From an uncultured Clostridia bacterium (GTDB lineage: Bacteria; Bacillota; Clostridia; TANB77; CAG-508): a DNA stretch of 6,192 bases. Positions 1 through 5,524 of this stretch are shown here, in pieces. The first letter of the stretch is position 1; every line of letters begins with the position of its first letter. The DNA is taken from the NCBI GenBank assembly GCA_944388635.1, contig CALXJN010000062.1, positions 1 through 6,192 of the forward strand, read 5' to 3'. Made by a program: the position numbers and the translations under genes. The notes under the pieces are model-generated. The model did no database searches, had not been told where the DNA came from, and worked only from the letters and a program-made list of their open reading frames with translations.

Positions 1-71
1 CTTTTCATTCTTGCAAGTAATTCCATTTTCATTAGTTGTTTGTATAAAATTATTTTTCCTTGTTCGTTCAT
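1..71 (-). CDS. Unidentified protein, N-terminal fragment cut by the window edge
   Basis: An ATG at 71 opens a frame that stays open to the left edge, giving 23 residues beginning MNEQGKIILYKQ. A strong ribosome binding site (AAGGAAGGAAG on the minus strand, 91-81) lies 9 bases upstream, and the gene starts 31 bases after the pgeF stop, so it is probably the next gene of the same operon. The fragment is too short to assign a family and shows no signal peptide or membrane segment. A one-base slip after the tyrosine codon would change the downstream reading to KTTNENGIT, so a frameshift inside this fragment cannot be excluded. I do not recognise the gene. Confidence 0.5.
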   Translation of the reverse strand, partial: MNEQGKIILYKQLMKMELLARMK

Positions 72-80
72 ACTAAATAT

Positions 81-91
81 CTTCCTTCCTT
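81..91 (-). promoter_or_regulatory. Ribosome binding site of the left-edge gene
   Basis: The minus strand reads AAGGAAGGAAG here, a repeated Shine-Dalgarno core ending 9 bases before the ATG at 71. It is the main reason to believe that a gene starts at 71, because the coding part inside the window is so short. Confidence 0.6.
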
Positions 92-102
92 AAACATGCC
101 TT

Positions 103-858
103 TTAAATTAAACTTATTATACTACAATTTCTTCCTGCATTTTCTTTTTCTACCCTATATGAGTATAACTTGTCTGTATAACATGCTGTGCAAATTCCAC
201 TATCTATTATATTATATTCACTTAGTCCTTCTTCTTGTAAGATTATCTTATTTATTAGCCCTGTGTCAATATAATATTTAGAATTATTTTCAGATTCTTC
301 AATAATTTCATCTATTCGCCCTGTATACTCAAATTTTTTATAAAACATTTCTTTTACATCTTCATCGACTTCAAAGCACATTTTCCTTATATATGGTCCA
401 ATAAAGCACATCAAATTCGCTGGATTACATCCATATTCTTTATTTAATGTTTTTACTGCTTCTCTTGCAATTTCCTTATATGTTCCTTGCCAACCAGAAT
501 GTACATTTGCTATCACATTATCTAAAGGAGAATAGAAAAATAAAGGTGTGCAGTCTGCAAAAGATAATGACAATACTTTATCTTTTTTATCTGTTATTAA
601 TCCGTCGATATTTTGAAAATCTTCTGTAAAAATTCCTGGTTTTTCTTCATTTACTTTTTTTATAAAATTTGTATGAGTTTGATATGGTCTATAAAGATTT
701 TTATCATCTAAATTTAAACTTCTACATATTTTTTTATAATTTTCTAATACTATTTCTTTCTTCTCACACATATTAGCATTATTGCCAAAGTCTAGTGGTT
801 TCAAAGTATATGCGTGTTGCACTCTATCTGAATATTTAATTAATTTTCTAAATTGCAA
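103..858 (-). CDS. pgeF: Peptidoglycan editing factor PgeF (YfiH / laccase-domain, multicopper polyphenol oxidase family)
   Basis: This 251-residue protein has a typical length for the YfiH/DUF152 family, a cytoplasmic metal enzyme proposed to keep wrongly built precursors (serine in place of L-alanine) out of peptidoglycan; members also show adenosine-processing or laccase activity in vitro. Visible motifs are QTHT with H62, DGLIT at 85-89, ADC with C103, VHSGW with H120, the IGPxI loop at 153-157, and the end block GICTAC (221-226) followed by YRVEKENAGR. H62, C103 and H120 match the conserved His/Cys/His metal site. The loop has KMC where many relatives have two adjacent cysteines, a mild variation. 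The start is TTG at 858, chosen because AAGGA (873-869) lies 10 bases upstream and no in-frame ATG occurs just above it. The coaE stop is 37 bases upstream and another gene starts 31 bases downstream, consistent with an operon. Confidence 0.9.
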   Translation of the reverse strand: MQFRKLIKYSDRVQHAYTLKPLDFGNNANMCEKKEIVLENYKKICRSLNLDDKNLYRPYQTHTNFIKKVNEEKPGIFTEDFQNIDGLITDKKDKVLSLSFADCTPLFFYSPLDNVIANVHSGWQGTYKEIAREAVKTLNKEYGCNPANLMCFIGPYIRKMCFEVDEDVKEMFYKKFEYTGRIDEIIEESENNSKYYIDTGLINKIILQEEGLSEYNIIDSGICTACYTDKLYSYRVEKENAGRNCSIISLI

Positions 859-895
859 ATATTCTATATCCTTATCATATACATGAAGTACATTA

Positions 896-1492
896 TCATT
901 CGATAAATTTCTTCCGGTTAAATATATCTTCTATTTGTTTATCAACATCTGTCTCATCATCATTAAAAATACAATATGTGCATTTTTCTTTAAAAAACTC
1001 TTCTTTTTTTTGGCTATTTATTCTCGAAATTGCACTACTCCTTGTTATTTCGTCTCTTTTGATTATTCTTTCTATACATGTCTCTTTTTTTGCAATTACT
1101 CCTATAGTCATATCACAAAACATATATATTCCTGTTTCATAAAGAAGTGGAACATCAATTATAACTATTTTCTTGTCAAAATTTTTACTTATCTCTGTAA
1201 ATATTTCAGTTCCTATATATTTGCTAGTTATATCATCTAACTTTTTCTTTTCTAATTCACTTGAAAAGACAATTCTTGCTAGCCTTTTTCTATCTATTTC
1301 TAAATCTTCTCTTAAAATTTGTTTTCCAAAAGTTCTAACAATTTCATTATAATATTCTGTTCCCCTTTTGCTAAGTTTTCTTGCAATTTCATCTGCATCT
1401 ATATATTTTGCATTATATAGCTTAGCAATCTTTTTAGAAACCGTACTTTTCCCGCTTCCTGAAATCCCAGTAATCCCTATAACATTTCTCAT
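896..1492 (-). CDS. coaE: Dephospho-CoA kinase CoaE
   Basis: CoaE phosphorylates the 3'-hydroxyl of the ribose of dephospho-CoA with ATP, the last step of coenzyme A synthesis, in the cytoplasm. From the ATG at 1492 the product is 198 residues, normal for the family. It has a P-loop GISGSGKS at residues 9-16, the YIDAD motif with D34, the IDVPLLYE segment that matches the family's conserved D-x-PLLFE, and a later R-rich lid region containing RIIKRDE. A GTG at 1501 would add three residues, but it lies inside the ribosome binding site, so the ATG at 1492 is preferred. The coaD stop lies 28 bases upstream, so the enzymes of the last two CoA steps are encoded side by side in pathway order. I see no promoter in the short gap. 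Confidence 0.93.
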   Translation of the reverse strand: MRNVIGITGISGSGKSTVSKKIAKLYNAKYIDADEIARKLSKRGTEYYNEIVRTFGKQILREDLEIDRKRLARIVFSSELEKKKLDDITSKYIGTEIFTEISKNFDKKIVIIDVPLLYETGIYMFCDMTIGVIAKKETCIERIIKRDEITRSSAISRINSQKKEEFFKEKCTYCIFNDDETDVDKQIEDIFNRKKFIE

Positions 1493-1500
1493 ATGTATCA

Positions 1501-1506
1501 CTCCTT
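1501..1506 (-). promoter_or_regulatory. Ribosome binding site of coaE
   Basis: The minus strand reads AAGGAG here, 8 bases before the ATG at 1492. The alternative GTG start at 1501 begins on the last base of this site, which makes the shorter coaE reading the likely one. Confidence 0.7.
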
Positions 1507-1520
1507 AAGTTTTGAAACAA

Positions 1521-1991
1521 TTATCTCTCAGTTTCTAGTAAATCTGCCACAGGTCCTGGTACAAGCTTTCTTACATTTTCTCCTGCTTTATAAATCTCCA
1601 TTACCATGCTAGATGAAAGATACCCTAAATTACCAGCTCTAAAATAACAAGTGTCGAGCCCTGAATATTCATCATTTATTTCTGCAATAGTCTCTTCATA
1701 TTGATAATCAGTTCCGTTTCTTAAGCCTCTTATTAGTATTTGTGCACCTTGTTTTTTAGCTTCTCTTGATGTAAGGTTATCATATATTATAACTTCTGCA
1801 TTATCAATATGCTCTTCTTTTAAAGTTTTCTCTATTGCTTCTTTCATTTTGGTTTTATCAAATCTTTGCCTTTTTTCTGAATTTTTTCCAATACCTATTA
1901 TAACTTTATCAAAACATTTTGTAGTTTTTCTAACTATTGATAGATGTCCATTTGTGAATGGATCAAATGAGCCTGCATAAAAGCCTATCAT
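1521..1991 (-). CDS. coaD: Phosphopantetheine adenylyltransferase CoaD
   Basis: CoaD transfers AMP from ATP to 4'-phosphopantetheine to make dephospho-CoA, the substrate of CoaE encoded next to it. The 156-residue length fits the family (about 160). The nucleotidyltransferase signature GSFDPFTNGH is at residues 7-16, with the TxGH element at 13-16. RGLRN is at 88-92 with D95 and E99 after it, and the YLSSSMVMEI block at 124-133 corresponds to the usual ISSSxVKE ATP-binding motif. The stretch RNGTDYQYEE and the FRAGNLG segment before SSS differ from the E. coli-type consensus (RAVADFEYE, and a PSKEW-like loop), so this is a somewhat divergent member. The ATG at 1991 lies 8 bases after the addB stop, and its Shine-Dalgarno-like GGAATAGGTG overlaps the addB stop codon, which suggests translational coupling. 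Confidence 0.9.
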   Translation of the reverse strand: MIGFYAGSFDPFTNGHLSIVRKTTKCFDKVIIGIGKNSEKRQRFDKTKMKEAIEKTLKEEHIDNAEVIIYDNLTSREAKKQGAQILIRGLRNGTDYQYEETIAEINDEYSGLDTCYFRAGNLGYLSSSMVMEIYKAGENVRKLVPGPVADLLETER

Positions 1992-1999
1992 ACACTCAC

Positions 2000-2653
2000 C
2001 TATTCCTTTCTAATCTTTTCAAAGATTTCTTCTTTATTTAAATCTGGTACATATTTATATTCGTTTCCAAATTTGTTTTTATCAAACTGACATATTGCTT
2101 TATATTCGCAATATTCACATGGCGTTTTTTTATCCTTATAATACGGCTTTATATCTATGTTTCCACTTAAAATTTCTTTAGATATATCTTTGATAGTTTT
2201 AACTATATATTTTTGTAGCAATTCAAACTGTTCTTTTGTTGCTATTGAAGATGACTTTTCGCTTATTTTATCTTCTTTCCCAACATATACAGGAATCATA
2301 TCTGAGTATCCATTTTCTAATGTTTTATCCATCATTCTTACAACTTTTACATCTGCAAGAACGAGTCCTTTCATTTTAAATCTCTTCTTTATCTCATCTT
2401 CTAGTTCCACTTCTGTTTTCCTCTTATCTGATTTTATTATTGGTTCAATTAAGTTAAAGTATAAAACTCCTGCTGGTTCTAAATCTTCTTTTTTACATAC
2501 AGCATCAAGATATGTTAAAAGTTGAAGCTGAAGTCCATATACGACATCATTTAAATCAATATCTTTTATAGAAGATTTATAATCAATTATTCTTAAATAA
2601 TTTCCATTTTCCCCTTTTGCTACATCTATTCTATCAATTTTTCCGAATAATTT
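2000..2653 (-). pseudogene. addB: addB 3' part, frame-shifted: AddB nuclease domain and iron-sulfur cysteines
   Basis: This open stretch is the missing C-terminus of AddB in a different frame from the upstream 892 codons. It begins right after an in-frame TAG (2656-2654) and reads KLFGKIDRIDVA, then IIDYKSS (D919 and K921 in the repaired protein), then LQLQLLTY, the RecB-type nuclease motif series. Near the end CEYCEYKAIC gives cysteines 1074, 1077 and 1083, which with Cys759 of the upstream piece form the C...C-x2-C-x5-C set that binds the 4Fe-4S cluster of AddB. No normal start codon exists before the GTG at 2410, and I see no ribosome binding site there, so an independent protein of 136 residues is unlikely; it would lack the catalytic residues. 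The frame runs to TAG at 2002-2000, which overlaps the coaD translation signal. Confidence 0.85.
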
Positions 2654-2661
2654 CTACTTTC

Positions 2662-5340
2662 TTACCGGTTTTCTAAGTTTATTTCAATTGGCTCATATTT
2701 TTTACCTTCTCCAAATTCTACCTCAGAACCGAGTATGTCAAAATCGCTTTCGGTAATTGTTCTTATAATATACTTCATTGCTCTTAAAATAAGCCTTTTA
2801 AGTTTAATTGTTTGGTTTCTAAATTTAGCAGAACTTATAAATATATAGTTCCTTGGAAGTCTTAGCTTTTCTTCTACAATTTCGTCTACTATTAATTTTA
2901 TAGTATCCTCATCTATATTTCGAACTGTGATATTAAGCCCTTTTATTCTTTCAAAAAAGCTATCTATTACATCGTGCATAAAACTTCCTGTATCTAAGCT
3001 TTCTAACTTAAATGTATCCTTTTCTTCTACTTTTAAACCATATTTTAAATAAAACGAAAATGGACATGCTCTATACTTTTCAAGTCTTGAAACACTTGTC
3101 CTTAAAGTATTTCCATATAATTTTTGTATGTTTTCTTTATTTAATTCTTCTGGATTATTTGTAAAATATAAAGCTTTTATGGCATTGTTTAATTTTTCTT
3201 TCCATTTTTCATCATTTGCAAATATCTTATATACTTCAAACCATATTTTATCTATTTCTTTACCGTCTTTGAAATTTCTAATATTTAAGAGTAACTCATC
3301 AAATGTAGCTTTTTTATTTGTTATCATTTCTGGTCTTGTGATTATATCACTTGTCTCTACTAAATTTGGAAATATCTTTTTTATTTTAATAAGTATAGTT
3401 GAAGGTTTTTGTGCAGCACCGTCATTATCTGCTGAAACATATGATATATATAGCTTTTCTTCGCTTGTTGTAAATGCTTTATATATATTAAAATTATCAT
3501 TATATAATGCTTCTAAGGTAGTTTTTGCAAGTTCTACATCTATCTTTTTTAAATTTTCTCTATCTGCATCATTCAAAAAGCCTTCATTATTATTTACACT
3601 TGGAAAACTTCCGTCATTTACACCAATTATAAAGATAATTTTTACTTTATGGCTTCTTGACCTATCTACATCTCCAACAGTTACTTGGTCTAAGCCTGCT
3701 GGAATTTTCCCAAGACCATTTTCTGAAAAAGATATTTTTAGAAGTTTGGCATATTTTTCAAATGTTAATTTTTCATCTCCAAATACTTTAACGATTTCAT
3801 CTAAGATTTTAATTACTGTATTAAAACTTGCTTCATACTCTTCTACAATTTCCTGACTTTGGTTTTCTAATTTTTTTGCCTTTTCCTCAAGTTTTTTATC
3901 TATTTTTTCTTTAATTAAAAAGTCATATATAGCTTTTGTAATATTTTTAGCAGTTTGGTCTTTTGTGCAATTTTCTTTAAATTCTAATATTGGCTCTACG
4001 ATTTTTCTTCTAGTTTCATTTAGTTTTTTTAATTTTTCTTTATCCTCTTCTCCGAAATTCCAATCCTCTTTATACCACTTACTATATTTAATTCCCCATT
4101 TCTTGCAAAAATTTTCTAAGTCATATACATCTTCTTCATCTACATCACAAAACATTGTCTTAACATATGAAATCACGCTATCATAAGACCAATTTTTCGA
4201 AAAAACATCCAAAATACTAATTATATATTTTATTAATATATTTTGGCTTAAATCTTTCTTCTCATCTATATATACTGGTATCTCATATTTTGCAAAAACT
4301 GCTTTTATTAATGATGAATATGTATCAATATTTTTAGTAATAACTCCTATATCTCTAAACTTAAATCCATTATCTCTTACTTCTTCAATTATTTCATTTG
4401 CAATATGCTCTACTTCAGAATATGGATTACTCGCTAAAAATAATTTTATATTTTTATTCTCTTCTTCATATTTTTTATATGTATTTGTGTACAAATTTTC
4501 TTCCAAAGCTTTAAGCTCATTGTTTTTAAATCTATATGGCACATCTAAATAAAGTTCTTTTTCAATCTCTACATTATTTCTTTTTGCAATTTCTATTAAT
4601 TTATTTATCGCAAGTTTGTTGCTATAAAATATATCTGTCTCAGCACTTTGGTTATTTTCTGTAAGTTTGTCTGATGCTATTGTAATATTTATTTCTTTTG
4701 CGATTTTCATAAGTTCTTCAATAATTCTATATTCTTGTGGTGTAAAACCTGCAAACTCGTCTATCAAAAATACAGCATTATTAAACATTTCTGTGTTCTT
4801 AATATTTTCTGCAAGTATTGCTAATGCATCGTTTTCATCTAAAAACTTTGCTTCTATTCTTTCTTCATATTTTGCATAAATATTTTGAATATCTGCAAGC
4901 TTTATTTTCAAATATTCATCATTAAGACCTGCAATTGTTTCTACTAACTTTTCATTTGTGATATTATGCTTTTTAAATTCTATAATAGTTTTATCTATTA
5001 CCTCTACATTTTGCATATTCTTGCCTAAAAAATTTAATCTGTTTTTCTCTTTATCTAATATATCATATATTAGCATTGTTCTTCCAAATGCTTCGATATT
5101 ATTTAGTCTATTGCCTATCTCATTTATAACTCTATGTGCCATACGGCTAAATGTTAAAACCTCAGCATTAATAGCAGCTCCATTTGTACTTTCTAAAAGT
5201 TTCCTTTCAGATGTATATGAGAACTGCTCTGGAGTAATAATATATATTTTTTCTGGGTTATTTATTATATCTTTTATATAATTAAAAAGATATGTACTTT
5301 TACCCGTTCCTGATTTTCCATATATAACTCTAATTTTCAT
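2662..5340 (-). CDS. addB: Helicase-exonuclease AddAB subunit AddB, prematurely ended before its nuclease domain
   Basis: AddB pairs with AddA to unwind and degrade double-strand DNA ends and load RecA; it is the Bacillota counterpart of RecBCD. The 892 residues carry the N-terminal P-loop GKSGTGKST (8-16), the helicase-like body, the block GLDQVTVGDVDRSR followed by GVNDGSFP (about 545-580), and ACPFSFYL with Cys759, the first iron-sulfur ligand. The product stops at TAA (2664-2662) after NLENR, just before the GKIDRID nuclease motif, which continues in another frame (2653-2000). Dropping one base near 2666 and one near 2645 gives a continuous 1112-residue protein, close to the roughly 1150-1170 usual for AddB. 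As written, the product lacks nuclease activity and three of four cluster cysteines. The ATG at 5340 is fixed by the P-loop beginning eight residues in; no real Shine-Dalgarno precedes it. addA is not in the window. Confidence 0.92.
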   Translation of the reverse strand: MKIRVIYGKSGTGKSTYLFNYIKDIINNPEKIYIITPEQFSYTSERKLLESTNGAAINAEVLTFSRMAHRVINEIGNRLNNIEAFGRTMLIYDILDKEKNRLNFLGKNMQNVEVIDKTIIEFKKHNITNEKLVETIAGLNDEYLKIKLADIQNIYAKYEERIEAKFLDENDALAILAENIKNTEMFNNAVFLIDEFAGFTPQEYRIIEELMKIAKEINITIASDKLTENNQSAETDIFYSNKLAINKLIEIAKRNNVEIEKELYLDVPYRFKNNELKALEENLYTNTYKKYEEENKNIKLFLASNPYSEVEHIANEIIEEVRDNGFKFRDIGVITKNIDTYSSLIKAVFAKYEIPVYIDEKKDLSQNILIKYIISILDVFSKNWSYDSVISYVKTMFCDVDEEDVYDLENFCKKWGIKYSKWYKEDWNFGEEDKEKLKKLNETRRKIVEPILEFKENCTKDQTAKNITKAIYDFLIKEKIDKKLEEKAKKLENQSQEIVEEYEASFNTVIKILDEIVKVFGDEKLTFEKYAKLLKISFSENGLGKIPAGLDQVTVGDVDRSRSHKVKIIFIIGVNDGSFPSVNNNEGFLNDADRENLKKIDVELAKTTLEALYNDNFNIYKAFTTSEEKLYISYVSADNDGAAQKPSTILIKIKKIFPNLVETSDIITRPEMITNKKATFDELLLNIRNFKDGKEIDKIWFEVYKIFANDEKWKEKLNNAIKALYFTNNPEELNKENIQKLYGNTLRTSVSRLEKYRACPFSFYLKYGLKVEEKDTFKLESLDTGSFMHDVIDSFFERIKGLNITVRNIDEDTIKLIVDEIVEEKLRLPRNYIFISSAKFRNQTIKLKRLILRAMKYIIRTITESDFDILGSEVEFGEGKKYEPIEINLENR

Positions 5341-5346
5341 ACCTGT

Positions 5347-5375
5347 ATTTTACCACATCTATATAAAAATAACTA
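5347..5375 (-). promoter_or_regulatory. Possible addB promoter (extended -10, leaderless transcript)
   Basis: On the minus strand TGG-TAAAAT (5355-5347) resembles an extended -10 element, with a weak TAGTTA -35 (5375-5370) 17 bases upstream. The expected transcription start would fall on or beside the addB ATG at 5340, giving a leaderless or nearly leaderless mRNA. This agrees with the absence of a Shine-Dalgarno before addB, but the -35 matches consensus at only three positions in an AT-rich region, so chance is possible. Confidence 0.3.
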
Positions 5376-5412
5376 GTCCTAGATTTATTTTTCTATTTTT
5401 TTCTAGTTTTTA

Positions 5413-5441
5413 TTGAACTATACATAAAAAGGTGCTATAAT
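5413..5441 (+). promoter_or_regulatory. Sigma-70/sigma-A-type promoter for the HD-like gene
   Basis: TTGAAC (5413-5418) and a perfect TATAAT (5436-5441) are separated by exactly 17 bases. Transcription should start near 5447-5449, leaving a leader of about 75 bases before the ATG at 5525. It points away from addB, so the two genes are divergently transcribed from a 184-base intergenic region. Confidence 0.7.
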
Positions 5442-5465
5442 AGAGTTATCCGAAGCTTATAAACC

Positions 5466-5498
5466 GTTTCTTTGCATGAGTTATTCGTGTAAGGAAAC
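5466..5498 (+). promoter_or_regulatory. Leader RNA hairpin, 14-bp stem with 5-base loop
   Basis: Bases 5466-5479 (GTTTCTTTGCATGA) pair without a break to 5485-5498 (TTCGTGTAAGGAAAC without its first T) around the loop GTTAT. Three of the pairs are G-U (5471-5493, 5474-5490, 5477-5487), which form only in RNA copied from the plus strand, the strand the promoter transcribes. No U-tract follows, so it is not an ordinary terminator. It probably shapes the leader of the HD-like gene; I cannot assign it to a known riboswitch class. Confidence 0.55.
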
Positions 5499-5511
5499 CC
5501 AACAGTTCTAA
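5476..5511 (+). CDS. Possible 11-codon leader peptide
   Basis: ATG at 5476 opens MSYSCKETQQF and ends at TAA 5509-5511, whose last two bases are the first two of the AAGGAGG of the next gene. Its start codon lies inside the 5' arm of the large hairpin and its final codons form the 5' arm of the small one, so its translation would unfold both. No convincing Shine-Dalgarno precedes it, so it may be a chance ORF. Confidence 0.25.
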   Translation: MSYSCKETQQF

Positions 5512-5521
5512 GGAGGAACTG
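5503..5521 (+). promoter_or_regulatory. Shine-Dalgarno of the HD-like gene displayed in a hairpin loop
   Basis: CAGTTC (5503-5508) and GAACTG (5516-5521) are perfect inverted repeats around the 7-base loop TAAGGAG. The ribosome binding site AAGGAGG (5510-5516) therefore lies almost wholly in the loop, 8 bases before the ATG at 5525. It fixes the start of the gene and may control or stabilise translation initiation. Confidence 0.65.
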
Positions 5522-5524
5522 ATT

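Noticed and set aside
1..71. RhuM-like identity for the left-edge gene
   Set aside because: The opening GKIILYK faintly recalls that family, but only 23 residues are visible and the following residues do not match; naming it would be a guess.
2640..2668. Programmed ribosomal frameshifting in addB
   Set aside because: Two separate shifts in the same direction would be required, and there is no slippery heptamer or stimulatory structure at either place; AddB is not known to use recoding.
3128..3856. Long plus-strand open frame of 242 codons opposite addB
   Set aside because: It is antisense to well-conserved AddB motifs, is rich in F/S/L as expected from AT-rich antisense, and has no ribosome binding site or recognisable domain.
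5365..5414. Imperfect inverted repeat (5365-5376 with 5403-5414, 10 of 12 pairs) as an operator or terminator
   Set aside because: The arms are almost all A/T apart from CTAG, with two mismatches and a 26-base spacer; such repeats are expected by chance in this composition.
5446..5465. A third leader stem (TTAT with ATAA) or a pseudoknot to the large hairpin loop
   Set aside because: Only four A/T pairs are available, too few to support from sequence alone.
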